Of a stretch of 64,000 nucleotides of DNA, positions 10,788 through 22,773 are shown piece by piece. Positions within the stretch are counted from its first letter, which is position 1, and each line of letters starts with the position of its first letter. The notes under the pieces are model-generated. The model was not told the DNA's origin, did no database searches, and worked only from the letters and a program-made list of their open reading frames with translations. Source of the DNA: Eutreptiella sp. 'Long Island Sound 2002' (taxonomy: Eukaryota > Euglenozoa > Euglenophyceae > Eutreptiales > Eutreptiaceae). The DNA lies in contig OZ038379.1 in NCBI GenBank assembly GCA_964036045.1, forward strand, positions 85,117,178-85,181,177, in the 5' to 3' direction. The translations under genes and the position numbers were made by a program.

Positions 10788-11498
10788 AGAAAGATTTCCT
10801 TGATTCATGCCCTAGATATTTTGATGAAATCCTGCAGGTTTTGAAGTTGAAAACCCAAACCAAAGCAGCAAGTAGAGCAAGAACAGGATGTGGATCGAAT
10901 CAATGATTGGTTTTGAAATCCAATCTAACACAGAAGGGCTGCGGATAGACAATGCAGGTTTATACACAAAGATTCAATCACAAATGGATAAAACAACAGA
11001 TTTTATATGAAAACTGGACTGACTCTGGCCTCCAAGATAGCATTAGGCACTTCATGTGCACTCCTTTGGGTGGAATGGTGCTGGTTAGGAATGTGGGGCA
11101 TAGATGTCAGGCCAACACAGAAAATGATCTGGCCAAGCAACTGAATTCAGAAACAGTTAAAAAGTAGAAATGCAATAAGTGGTAGAAACAATTCAGTATA
11201 GGGGTCTTGGGGTGGGAGACCACTAGGCTTAACCTTCAAGGCCTAAAGCATGAAATGCCTATTTTATTTCTGTATATCCTCCATGAAGGAAGGTACCTCC
11301 GCTCAGTTGAGTGGTAGGGGTGAACTTCATGGGGGCGCTAGGGTTACAACCCTAGTTACGTTGAGAAAGTGTACTTTAGGCTTCAAAAGAGAGATAGAAG
11401 TACTTACGTTAGTCTTAGCATCAACACAAGGGTCTTAAGGGGGGCTTGGCCTGGATCAAGCCCTCCAAGAAAGACAAGGGCAGTGACTTTTTCTTACT
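10788..11498 (-). repeat. Retro-B 3' LTR
   Basis: It matches 39584-40293 over its full length in the same orientation with few differences. The ends are agaaagat... and ...ttcttact on the plus strand, so read on the coding strand it begins AGTAAG and ends CTTTCT. It lacks the canonical TG...CA ends. On the minus strand it lies downstream of pol. Confidence 0.85.
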
Positions 11499-11509
11499 CT
11501 CCCCTGGAG
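11499..11509 (-). other. Possible polypurine tract of Retro-B
   Basis: On the minus strand a short purine-rich run (AGGGGAG) lies immediately upstream of the 3' LTR, where plus-strand priming would start. It is short and interrupted, so the call is tentative. Confidence 0.4.
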
Positions 11510-11769
11510 TACTAGTTAGCTAAGCTAGTAGGACCAAGGAAAAAGGCCCAAATATTCCCAGAATTACCCCAGAAAATGCATTGAACTTACCAAAAACATC
11601 CTCATCAGTTCATAGAAGCCTATCACACTGTAGGTACCCTCGAAAGACAGTGTAATGTACCGTGAATGATGTCCCTTCGATGGGGCATTCCTCGAAAGTC
11701 GCCGGCGTGCGAAACCTTTTTGTAAAAATTTGGGGGTAGTGGGGTTTGAACCCAGGACTCCCTCCCTAG
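11510..11769 (-). other. Retro-B 3' untranslated part, tRNA-like 3' half
   Basis: Non-coding Retro-B interior cut by Chromo-1. Near 11725-11769 the minus strand reads like the 3' half of a tRNA: a B-box-like GGTTCAAACC with a pairing stem and a CCCCCA end. No matching 5' half is found across the Chromo-1 insertion (30195 onward), so this is not called a tRNA gene. It may be a tRNA-derived (SINE-like) fragment. Confidence 0.4.
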
Positions 11770-14689
11770 TGACGCGTTCCCGTTGGGGGCCGGTCACGGG
11801 ACGCTGCGGTGGACACGCGCAAGTGAGCAGGCAGGCAAAGCACTACGCTCACAGGGGCATCAATGCGCTCATGTCATGTGACAAAGCGTTTCAGGATCCT
11901 TGCCACTCAGAAACAAGGGAACAAAAGTATGTACAGCAACACATCAGGATATGTACACATGGGGTTGAGACTGGACTGGGGTAAGGGCATCACAGGACAA
12001 TAGACACTCAGTCCCAACTCATATCCCAATCCCAGGTCCGACCCTCTCAGTGGCTGGTGGGGGCGGAGGCTCAAACACAACCCATGCCCTGCTCAGTCCG
12101 GACCCCGAAACCCTGCCAATAGGGGGGGGTGTCCCCCCCAGCCACAGGCGAGTCCCTGTAAACCAAAAAGGTCCGAGGCCAACCGACAGTGGCTCCCTAT
12201 GCTCTTTTAACGGCAGGTACGAACTCCCCTCTGAGCCAGAGATATGGCTCCGCCATTATCCCCTAGGAGTTGGTAGCTGAAAATGGGCTGTTTCAGCCCA
12301 AACTGATATTAGCTCCAAAATCTCCAAAATTGACCCCTTGTCCGGACCCGCCAGAGGTAGGGACGAGGCAACTGACCCTATGTTTTTCGAGTATCAACGC
12401 CCTGGAGCCCCCACCGAACGTGGTTCCCTCTGAGGTCCCGGCATCAGGGCACCACGGGTTCGTCACGTGGGGTCATGATTGCCAAAATGGCAAAATCGGC
12501 CGTCTCGGGCGACCATCCAGGGTAGGAAATCTTGGCGATATTGACGCGCCAAGTCTTGATTCACAACCCTTGATATCCCCTTTGGTCCCATGCCCTGGGT
12601 TATCGCTTGCTGTCACGCTGGCTGCTTACTGTTCACCGAGGGGATGACCACACGGACGGGGCAGAAAGCAACATGCGGTGCAAAGGTGGGGATCGTGGAT
12701 CGCACCAAAAATTGAATAACTCCAGATGAGCCGGAGGAGCAAATACGAAACTCAAGGGCGTCCAACCCTTGGTTATCTGCTACAATATGCGCCCCTTCAT
12801 TCTTGGCTAGACTCCGTGCCACATGGAGATATGGTAATTCCAACATGGCATACAATGGCAAAAACAGCGAAATTTGGCCAAAATGGCCCGCACTCATGAT
12901 TCCATATCTCCATGGCCACGGCGAGGATTCTTTCAACCAAAGATGCGATAGACACATGGGACTTAGGTCCCATCATATGCCACTTGCCATCCCTCATGGT
13001 CGCCTCTAGCTATTTTTCCCATTGGAGAGAATGTGACACACGTATGGGGCAGAATGGCAACATGCCCCAACTTGGGTAACTCACAACTCTCCCATCGAGA
13101 AGAGAGGCCACATGGGGAAACATCCCATTTGATGCGGGTTTACGTGCCCTCTCCGGATTGCCCTTACCCTTGGTCAAGCGGCGCACGCAACCTCGGGGGT
13201 GAAATCAGGGGGAGAAGGAGTTTGTGGCCATTTTGGGCAAAACGGCCAAAATTCACCCAAAAGCGGTCCCTTCAAATATCGTATCTCCGTATCGCAAGAG
13301 AAAGGAGCCTCGGGATTTTGCATGGATGTAAACCGAGGCTTTGCTTCTCTTTTGCAACAAGGGTTGAGGTTCAAAGCACAATGAAAGCATTTTTAACACC
13401 TCAATCCTTGAAGCACACTATTTATGGGAAAAAGTGCATATATCGGCGATATTGGCATGAACATATCCTTGGGACCATGAGGAGCAAAAATATGAGTAAA
13501 CTCCTTTGGAGTAGGCCCATAGTAGGTGCTTTCAAACATGCACACTATGGTTAGATTGTCTCCGCCCACTCGTGTCATTAGTGCTTGCATATGAGCGCGT
13601 GTGCAAAGAGGCAATGTGGCACGCGTGCTCACCAGGCGAAATAATATGAAATAGAAGACAAGGATGTAAGAATCAACCAAGCCATCCACGATGTTTTTCG
13701 TGGTCTCTACTTTACATATTGCCTTGGTTCGAGGCTCAACTCCCCATAGGCTTCGAATACGAGCCTCGGGGGTTTGGCCATTTTGGCCTAATTTTGGACC
13801 AAAACTTGCCCTCTTTTGAAAATAGAGTTTTGGTACGCATTGAATTGCGTGGAGCCATCGTTGAGTTGGCTCGAAAAACGAAAATGGCCTCGGGCTTTTG
13901 GTCTTGTGGACATTGTGTTCGGTCATTAACGTTCATGCTCACAAGGCCACAAAGTTAGGCTTTGCGCACGCAAACGACTTGGGTTTGCGAGACCCATAGG
14001 CTGCCTAAAACACCGCCATTGCCCGCTTCCCTAAGCAAGATGATGTGCCCGCGTGAAAGGGGCATGGATGAAGGACATAGGGGGGAGATGTATGGTACCG
14101 TGCGAACTCATGGTCCTTGAGAAGCATGATCGACGGAAAGCCTTGCGCGCTGATTTTCTCGAAAACGCAACAGCGAAAAATTCGGGTGAACACACCAGAT
14201 GAAAGTACATTAAATACCCTCTAGATTCCGCACTTAAGTTCTCTTAGAACCTCAAAGGTACTCGAGAAAAGTCCAGAACAAAACTCGCCACGGAGAAGCG
14301 ACGAGGGCGCACGAACAGGCGACATCAGGCGGCAATTTCACGACAATTAGAAATCGCGGTAGAAATCGGGTATTTCACCGATTTCCGACTGAAAATCGCC
14401 CAGGACAATAAAATTACGGTAATTCTACATCGATTTATTGGTTAGAAATCGGATTCCAGATTTCACGGGTTAGAGAACAGAGATAGCCGGTGTCAACGGC
14501 TTCCGCACGGGTGTGACGGCTCGCAGGCCTCTGGGCCATGGGCCATAACGGGTGTGACGGCTCACAGGCCTCCGGGCCATGGGCCATAACGGGTGTGACG
14601 GCTCACAGGCCTCCGGACCATGGGCCATAACGGGTGTGACGGCTCACAGGCCTCCGGGCCATGGGCCATAGGTTCTGGGTACCGCTTCA
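11770..14689 (-). repeat. Chromo-1 3' LTR (2920 bp)
   Basis: It is near-identical to 25895-30194 except for a 1370-bp segment present only in the other LTR (gap between 12929 and 12930). It has TG...CA ends on the minus strand. Small ORFs within it repeat in both LTRs but look like chance frames. U3 is at the high-coordinate end and contains four 41-bp tandem repeats. Confidence 0.92.
14508..14671 (-). repeat. Four 41-bp tandem repeats in U3
   Basis: Four head-to-tail copies of a 41-bp unit containing gtgtgacggctc, aggcctc and the palindrome-like gggccatgggcc lie just inside the 5' end of the LTR. The same array is at 30013-30176 in the other LTR. U3 repeats of this kind often bind transcription factors; that role is inferred. 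Confidence 0.85.
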
Positions 14690-14700
14690 CCCCCCTCCTT
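14690..14700 (-). other. Polypurine tract of Chromo-1
   Basis: On the minus strand AAGGAGGGGGG lies directly against the TG start of the 3' LTR. Position and composition are those of a plus-strand primer site. Confidence 0.85.
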
Positions 14701-16174
14701 AGAGCAAACCCTGGGGGGGGCTCGATAACACCCAAGCATGGCAGCGGGTACCCAGGACCATCCCCTGAAGGGGGGGGGTGTCACATCCTCATTCAGGCTG
14801 ATTTACGGGTTAGGTTGCCCATCGCGATCCCACGGTAAAACAGGTATGATGCTGTAACTGTAAGTAACTGCAAGTATAGTATCAAGTATCAAGTCCCGGG
14901 TCCTGGCGGCGATTGTTCGGCATCCAAAGGACCCGTTAACCCATACCAGGCGCACCGGGTGCCGGCTGCGACGGTCACCACCACAGTGGCAGTGGCATAC
15001 ACGGCCAACATAGGCGTCACACGACGACCGAGGTGGTCCCACAGGTTGAGAGCGACCACAAAGATCCATCAGGCTACCCCAAGCTTCCCAAGGCCCGCCG
15101 ACTGGGGAGAGTCCCCACGGGTCCTTCCTCGGGCGCACCATGTCCATATCCATACGACGCGAGTCCAGAGTGGCACAGCCGAACGAGCTCCTCTTTAAGG
15201 GATCGGGCATCAAGGCCGTCTTTTCCCTCGCCCTATTACCACGAAGGCCATACATGAGGGAGTCCTCATGCAGTGTGGGCGGAGGCGTCGACTCCTCAAA
15301 CCACCAGTTTCCCAGGCAGACTGACCGAGGTCAGGAGCACCGGAGGCCGCCATCCAACTGCAAGTGCGTCTGCGAGTCGGTAGGCTCACACTGGGACTGA
15401 CAGTGGCGGACCGCTGGGAGTGTAGTCAGGCAACTGGGCTTCCCGCCTGGCGCCATCAGGATCTCCACATCACAGCGAATAGGGCACACGGTATCACGGG
15501 CACTCAAACAGAAGAATCTGTACTCAGGTACTGGTCCAAGCTGGACCCTATGCAAGAACATGTAAACGGCGACTCAGGGCGCCCCTGTAATCCGATTCGC
15601 ATTCCCACAGGGGGGAAAAGACAGTCCATCCGTCGGTGATGGGCTGACAATCGCAACATACAAATGCACATATCCTGTGGAACAGAAAGACAAGCAGTAA
15701 GCGGGGTAAATAGGCGTGTAAACACACTCTGGACAGAGCGCCAAACCACGCCACGGTCAGGATAAGGCGTATGCAGGAGGGTGGACAGGAAAACGCCTGA
15801 GTTCAGGCCATATATAGTCGTGACACACGTAGACTGGCCTGGATCCCGCAATTGCCGTGGGACCAGACCACACACTCAAAAATCGCAATGCCGATGACAG
15901 CGGCTTCTGTTGCGCAACGTTGTATGGGCTTCAAGGCCCCAATAGCTCAGAAATATGAAGGTCAGTCGCCCTACCTGGTTTTCCACGGATTCAGCAGGGG
16001 GGGAGTGACGAATAGAAGAAGAGAGGGGCCATCCTCCTCTGGATTCAGCAGGGGGGGGTATATGGCCACTCTGATGGCAGGTCATCGGAAGATGTAAGAG
16101 AGCAAGCAAGTGAGGGACGATCCGTCGACCACACAAGCGCTCAAAAAGCATCAGGGGAGAGCTCAGGGCGCTGA
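14701..16174 (-). other. Chromo-1 3' untranslated region
   Basis: About 1.5 kb between the chromodomain stop and the polypurine tract. No substantial minus-strand coding frame with recognisable content is seen. A string ggattcagcagggggg occurs twice, near 15988 and 16042. The function of this long 3' region is unknown. Confidence 0.6.
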
Positions 16175-16546
16175 TCAGGCACCCCTTGCTGCAATCGCCC
16201 GGGTGAGTGCTGCCAAGTCCGAGACATGGATCTTGGTCTTGTGCTTGCGGATGTACTCCATGAAGGGAGTATTGACCCGCGGCACAAACGAGGAGACGGG
16301 TTGCGGGGTGTCGTGGGACGGCCCATAGCCTCGCCAACGAACCTTGAACTCCAGGCCTCCTGGTGCCGAGGCTTTCGGACGCTGAGCAAGGATCTTCTCG
16401 ACTGTATAGTCGTCCTGCTCAGCATAGTCTTCGTCCGAATCAGCCTCATGTGCGGAATAGTTCAGGGACACATGTTGGCCACGGAAGTCGGGCTCCCGCA
16501 CACGGAGTTGACTCTCGTGGCGCTCCCGGAACTGTCCGTGACCCAC
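16175..16546 (-). pseudogene. Chromo-1 pol C-terminus with chromodomain
   Basis: The frame continues the integrase frame across a TAG at 16547-16549. Its C-terminal half reads DYTVEKILAQR, then FKVRWRGYG and a following SHDT, the pattern of a chromodomain (Y-x-V-E-x-I-L ... V-x-W-x-G-Y). The usual Trp-Glu-Pro after DT is not preserved. Chromodomains steer integration to marked chromatin in chromoviruses. The frame ends in TGA at 16175-16177. Confidence 0.85.
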
Positions 16547-16549
16547 CTA

Positions 16550-17620
16550 GATGCGGTAGGTGTCCTCACCAATCCTGCGGACCACCTCGCCGGGTGTGAA
16601 CCAGGTCTTGGTGCGGTGGGTGCCCATGGGGCGGGGTCTGATCACCCACACCGGGTCTCCCACCCTGAACTTTTGCGCTGCCGAGCTCGGGGCGGACTTC
16701 TGACGCTCAGCATGCTCCTTCTCGAGCTGCTGGCGGATGTCCCGCGCCGTTTGCTCTTGCCGCGCGAAGAATTCCTTGGCATCCATAGCCATGCCATCAC
16801 CGGACAAGGGAAGTCCCCTACCCAGGGGGTCCCTGCCGAACAGAATCTGGTGAGGGGACAAACCGCCCGGAGTCGGGGTGTCATGATGGGCCTTCAGACC
16901 AGGCCACATCTCCTCAAACCAGTTCAGACGTGGATTGGTGATGTGGATCTTGCGCAGCTTCTCGAACAGCTGCCGTCCAGCCACCTCAGCACGGCCGTTA
17001 GACCGGCTGAGATAGGCGACGCTCTTGGCATGACGTATTCCCATGAGGGAACACATAGCCTTGAACGAGCCACCAGTAAACTGGGGCCCTCGGTCACTGC
17101 AAATGGTGCGGGGGATGTCAAAGACGGTCAGCCAATGACGAATCATCATGACTGCCACTTCCTTGGCAAGCAACCCCTTCTTGCGTGCCGGAACAGCTAC
17201 AACGTAGCCGCTGTGGCGGTCCACACAGAGAACCACACAGTCAAAGGTCTCCTTGCCAATGTGCACTTCGGGCTTGGAGAAGACGTCCATGGCCACGCTC
17301 TCCATGGGCTGGTCAGGAACCGGGGTCCATTGGGCTTCCCCCTTGACGTTCCGGTTATCGGGATTGCAGGCCTGGCAGACCGAACAACCCTTCCTGACCT
17401 TCTAGATGGCGGTGTAGAGAACGATATGGTCGATCTCGAACCGGCGCTGCATGTCAAGGGCTTGCTTCTTGACCCCTGGGTGCAGCATGTGGTGGTGCCA
17501 AGCTTCACAAAGCTCGAGCACCCGGGACTCCGGTACTAGCAGCTTACCATTCCGGTAGAGCTTGCCATCTTCCTCAGTCAGCCCCTTTGGCCACTTCTGC
17601 CCGTCGTCAGGGTCGGTCAC
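16550..17620 (-). pseudogene. Chromo-1 integrase
   Basis: The N-terminal zinc-binding region has paired His (WHHHMLHPG) and then CSVCQAC. The catalytic core shows the three acidic residues: Asp in AMDVF (near 17290), Asp in CSDRG (near 17097) and Glu in GRAEV (near 16990), with spacing typical of DDE integrases. The C-terminal part has a basic all-beta stretch (RVGDPVWVIRP). A TAG at 17402-17404 interrupts the zinc region; Chromo-2 has AAG (Lys) there. Confidence 0.9.
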
Positions 17621-18396
17621 AGCCCTATACTCGGCCGCAAAGGCCTCAGACTTGGCGTAATCGTCGGTCCAGTCGTCCTGGAGGCAAGACTCTGGTAAGA
17701 GGTGTTGTCGGACTCAGCTCCCTCAGGGGCGAGTACACTGACCGCTCTGCTCACCCTCGACGCGAGGGGGGCATCCGCAGCCATGACGACGAAGCATTTA
17801 ACACCCTCCTCCTCCATCAGGCGCTCCATTTCGATGATCTTCTTGGCCTCAGCGGTCTCAGCCTCATCGCCATGGGCAGAGATATCCGTCATGCCCTTGC
17901 TGGCGGGATAGGCCCACCTACTGAGACAGTCCGCCACGGTGTTATTCTTTCCAGGAATATACACAAACGTGGGGTCGAACTTGGCCAAGGTCTCGTGCCA
18001 TCTTGCCCGTCGGGAGGCGGGTCCTGAGGGGGTGTCCACGTGCTCCTTGTGCCACGACTGCAGACTCTGATGGTCGGTGCAGACGGTGACGGGATGGAGG
18101 GCTATGTACCCAGCCCATTTCCTGAGAGCCATGACGATGGCATACGCCTCCTTTTCACGGGGCGTCCACGTCCGTCTCTGGCCTTCCGCCAGGACTCGGC
18201 TCCAGAAGGCCACGGGCACGTGCCTCCCATCGTCAAGCACTTGCTCCAACACAGCGCCAACGGCGTAGTCGGAAGCGTCGGTGCGTAGGACGAACCCTCG
18301 GTCGGGATCGACGAGGTGCAGACCCACTGCGGATAGCAGCGCCTGCTTCATCCCCTCAAAGGCACGGTCGGAATCAGCATCCCAGACCAGAGCCTT
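17617..18396 (-). pseudogene. Chromo-1 RNase H and connection domain
   Basis: RNase H begins with the catalytic Asp in RTDASDYAVGAVL, continues with the Glu in EKEAYAIV and the Asp in CTDHQSL, and is followed by YIPGKNNTVADCLSR, the usual link toward integrase. A 1-bp deletion relative to Chromo-2 near 17705 shifts the frame into a short unrelated tail. A TAG at 18397-18399 (AAG in Chromo-2) separates it from RT. Confidence 0.9.
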
Positions 18397-18399
18397 CTA

Positions 18400-20595
18400 G
18401 GACCCCTTCTTGGTCTCCTCTCGGTTGCCCTTGAGCATGGTCGTCATGGGGGCTGCATACTCGGCATACATTTTGATATACCCCGAGTAGTAGTTGCAGA
18501 ACCCCAGATACGCCCGTAGCTCAGAGACCGTCTTGGGCTTTCCCCAGTGCTCAATCGCAGCCACCTTGCCAGGTATGGGCTTTCGCTGCCCGTTCCCGAC
18601 CACGTGGCCAGCGAAGACCACCTCGCTTACCGCAATGGTGGACTTGTCACTGCTGCCCGTGAGCTTGTGCCGAACCAGAAGGTCCAGCACTCGAGTGACG
18701 TCCCTTTCATGTGCCTCCAGGAGCTCCTTGTAGCTCGTATTGGGGTCCCCGGACGCGATGATCACGTCGTCCACGAAGGGGTCCGCACATTCACGCACCG
18801 GCTCAAGCAGGTTCTCCAGCATCCGCTGAAAAGCCGCATTGCCGTTGGTAACGCCCATGGGCATCACCTTCCACTGGAGAGTCCCAAGTGGGGTGCTCAT
18901 GGCTGTGCAGGCACGGGACTCCTCGGCGAGAGGCATCTGATGATAACCATGTTTCAGGTCAATCACCGTGAAGATCCTCCGCCGGTGTTGTTTTTGCAGC
19001 ATGTCCTCAATGAGGGGCAGCGTATAGCTGTCGTGCTGCGTTTGGGCGTTTAGGCCGCGGTAGTCGACCACGAGCCGCCACTCACCGGCCCCCTTCTTGG
19101 GGACGACGAAGCACGGAGAGGCCCAGTCGGAGTGGCACGGCTCAAGCCAGCCTCTCTGGATGAAGTCACGGAGGATCTTCTCCATGGCCTCCTTCCTCTC
19201 GCCCCTCAGGGCAAACTCCCGGTGCCGATACACACGGGGGTCCTGCTTCAGTCGTATCTTGGCCTCGCCATACGGTCCACGCACCGGTGGGGGACACACA
19301 GGCTTTCCGCTGAAGAAGGTATCACCATACTTCTGCTTCAGCCTGGCCCTCAATGCCTGGATCTTGGGGCAGTCATCGGACTCCGCCTTGGCTTTTCCGG
19401 GCACTTGAACCACGGAGCTTACTTGAGGGGTAGCGACCCCACTCGGTTTCGGCTCAGGTGGTCTTCCCAGGTGGCCCAAAGGGCCATCTCTGGTCTTGCC
19501 TCGGAACAGATCGCCGTAGGTGGGTGGGTTACCGCCAGGCGGCTCGTCCTGGCTGGACATGTGATCCAGCACCTTCTGAACGAAGGTATTCCCATCATAG
19601 GAACCGGAGACGATTGAGTCCACTTCCCACCAGGCTTTGTCCTGGCCTTTGCCCTCACGCTGGTTTCCCCAGTCGTGAAAGGGCTGATCCATATACCCCT
19701 GAACCAGATCCCACTCCTCTTCAGTGAGGGGGTCTTCTGATTCCGATTCTTCGATGTTAACAGGGGGAACCGCAAAGCATTGCCGCCATGGCTCCGTTAT
19801 GATGCGGTTGACACACACGAAGTCCGTGGCGTCGGCCTGATCAAGGCCCCCATCCACATAGTGGAATTCCGTTGGCCATCTCTGGGGTGGCATGGGCTGT
19901 CCCTTAGCGTCCTGATAGACACTCTCTCCAGCCGGTAGGACGACCTTGTTTAAGGTCATGTTGGTCAATGAGTCTACCCAATGTCGGGTACTTTCCTCCT
20001 CGGTGCATCCCATAGGAACAACCAGCACTGCCTTGGAGCGGTCCTTGCGAATCTTCGCTATCGCTCTTGGAATGTCCCAACGGGGGCAATGGATCCACAT
20101 CAATCCCTGATGCGGACCCAAGTGCTTCTTCCACGCGGAGTCCTGGGCGCTCCAGTACTTCTCAGAAACCCGAAGATGGGCGGTGGTTCCTGAAGAGAAC
20201 GCATCCAGGGCCAGATCCGAAGCTCCCAAGTCCGCGACAACTCGGCTCGCGACTTCCGGCATTACGCCGTACTCCTGGTTTGCAGGACCAGTTGGCTCAG
20301 TGTCCAGCGCGGCCACTTCGAGCTGATTGCGTTCGGGGTGGATCCATTGGCATTCCACATGGTGCTCAGGTGAGGAAAGCCATGAGAGCTGGTCGTCCTG
20401 GTACAGGGTCATGGAGGCCTGGGCCGGGAGAACGCCGGAGTCCGTCTCCATCATGAAGTCGTACCCAACGATCATGTCCCAGTCCATCTCGGCCTCGTAG
20501 AAGCGACCGTGCAGGAGGATTTCCTTGCCGAGGTCTGGGCGGCTCAGCTCACGATGGTTCACGAACTGCAGCCCGATGGCCGCTTCCTTCGTGCC
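18400..20595 (-). pseudogene. Chromo-1 protease C-terminal part and reverse transcriptase
   Basis: The start contains the second half of the aspartic protease domain (IVGYDF). About 300 codons of linker follow, then RT: WRLVVDYRGLNAQT, FTVIDLKHGYHQMPL and the catalytic FVDD (plus-strand 18766-18777), with MPMGVTNGNAAFQ. The motifs are canonical. The frame is bounded by nonsense mutations at 20596 (TGA; GGA in Chromo-2) and 18397 (TAG). Confidence 0.92.
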
Positions 20596-20598
20596 TCA

Positions 20599-22770
20599 CA
20601 CCATGTACTGGCCGTTCGCCACCTTCAGCCTGACGGGTTTCCGACTGTCGGTCAGACACTCTGGTGGAAGTAGGCCAGCCTTGACCAAGCTGACTTGAGC
20701 TCCCGTGTCGACCAACACGTCGAAAACCTTTTCAGGTTCCCCGCATAAGGCACGGACCTTAAGATGCAACTGCCGCTCGCGACCGACACGGCGCACGGCG
20801 TGCAAACTCAGGATCTCCGGCCGTTCCAGAAGCTCAACAAGCGACTGGTGCAGGTCGTGGACAATGGGCTCAGGCTGCCCATCTGCAGCATCCAGCTGCG
20901 GTCCGGGTGATCCTCCGATACTCTCGGATAGATCCTGACGTACATCAAACACATTCTTGGTCGCGAAGGACGGACGGGTGCAAGGGTTCGTGCCTTCACT
21001 TGCCCTCACCCCGCCTCCGCGACTGGGTGCCGGACCGGGCCTTCCGCCCGCGACAGTCCCCTTGTGCTTATTGACTCCCGACTGGGATGGTTCGGCGCTT
21101 CCCACGTCACCATCCTGCGACCACCCTGGCTGGGGCCCTTGGCTGCAGGGGCTCCGCAACGGGGCGTCGGTTGTGGAAGAAGGGGTGTTCTCCTCCGCAT
21201 CAACCTCGTTGACGCCCTTCTTCCTTCCCCCTTTCTTACCCATCTTGTCCTTGTCCTTGTTCTGGTCATTCTGGTTGTTCTCCTTGTTCTTGTTGTCCGA
21301 CCTGGGGACCCAGTTCCGCTTGATCTCCTGGATCTCCTTGGCCAACTCGGTCCCCAGCGACGACATCAGCTTGGCCAGCTCGTCCTTGTCGACCTCCACT
21401 TTGGCTTCCCGGATACCCGCGGGCGCACGCTTCTTCGACCCATGCGCCTTCTTGTAAGCCGCCGTGTCGGCCTTGTGGTTGGGGCATGTTCGGTGGTCAT
21501 GGTTGAAGCCTTTCTTCCTCCCATAACACACGAAACAGCCCTGCGGGTGAGCTCGTATGAACTCCCCAAAGGACAGCGGAGGGTCGCCAACGCGGCGAGG
21601 GTCCCTCTTCTCCTTCTTCTTCCAACCCGGCTGCAGGGGCTTCCAGCTTCCCCGGTTGTTCCCCGCGCTCAGGTTGTTGGCCACGAAGGCGCAAACAGCC
21701 AGCTCGGCGGGCTCATCGTCGTCGTCATCGTCGAGGAGAGTCTCATCGCCGTCGGCTCCCGCTGGGTCCATGGCAGCTTCCCCGCCAGGTCCCTCGCCAA
21801 CGTAGTTGACGTCGCGGTCGCCGGGCCTCAACCCGCGGGTGTGGTGGAGGTTCCGGTACTCCTTGAGCACCTCCTCTCCAACCCACTCCAGGATCTCGTC
21901 GCAGCTCATCCGCGCCGGGATGGCTTGCAGACTGATGGTCTGGCCGCTCAACTCACACTCGTCAAGGCGCCAGATCGCGGTCTTCTCGCGATCGCCCGAG
22001 ACGGTGATGAGGAGAGCGTTCCGCAGGGAGTGCCGTTTGACATCCCGGGCCACGTTCCTCCTCGTCCAAGCCACCACGTTCGTATGATACTCTTTGGGGA
22101 GCATCATCTTGACTGTGTGGTTGGACCTGGCCCGCTTGGCTTCCTCCTTGGTGACCCTCTTGATCCATGCTTCCGGCGGCATGGAGAGCAGGCGAGCCTG
22201 CTCGTCACCCTCGTTCCAATCCTCCACGTTGCGGCGGAAGAGGGTGTATTTCCCTCGGAAGTCTCGCCAATCTCGTAGGCGGATCTCCCGTCCATCATGC
22301 TCAAGCTTGATGGACTTCCAGCGCTTGGCAGCCACCTGCGGAGCGTCCACCCGCTCCTGCTCGTTGAGCCACTTCTTGGCTTCCTTCAGGGTCCTGATTC
22401 TCCCCTCCTTGGTCGCCACGAAGTATAGCTCGCCGAGCACTTCCGGCAGGCGGTACCTGAACCGTCTGTAGACATACTTCTCCGCATCAGCGGGATGCAT
22501 GTCCTCAGTAACGGTTACCCCCCAATCGTCCAGCTTCTCCAAGAAGCGGTCGAGGTTGTGGGGGTTGCTGTCGTACATGGGGGGCTTGATGTCCGTCAAG
22601 TCTTCCCACACGGCGGCATCCGCGGCCTTAGAGACCATGAACGCCGGCCGCGAGGTCGACCGAGGTTCCCATCGGCCTCTCCCACGGACTCCCACGGCCG
22701 CCACGTCCATCTCCTCCATGGAATCCCCGGGGCTACGCCGCGGTTCCTCCATGTACGCTGAACCCAGATG
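20599..22770 (-). pseudogene. Chromo-1 Gag C-terminal half and protease start
   Basis: It contains a helical Gag core (DIKPPMYDSNP through the EWVGEEVLKEYRN region), an acidic Asp-rich run, a zinc knuckle CFVCYGRKKGFNHDHRTC with CX2C then an 8-residue loop to His and X4C (long-loop variant), a Lys/Asn/Asp-rich tail and the protease active site LVDTGAQVSL (near 20697-20712). Gag and protease lie in one frame. The upstream stop at 22771-22773 is TAA where Chromo-2 has GAA. Confidence 0.9.
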
Positions 22771-22773
22771 TTA

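Noticed and set aside
11725-11769. tRNA gene split by Chromo-1
   Set aside because: Joining the flanks at CTAG does not give a matching 5' acceptor, D arm or anticodon arm.
16226-17539. 437-codon plus-strand ORF opposite the integrase
   Set aside because: It is a shadow of the minus-strand integrase, which has all the domain motifs.
22771-22773. Programmed stop between Gag halves of Chromo-1
   Set aside because: Chromo-2 has GAA at this position and reads through without a stop, so the TAA is a mutation of this copy.
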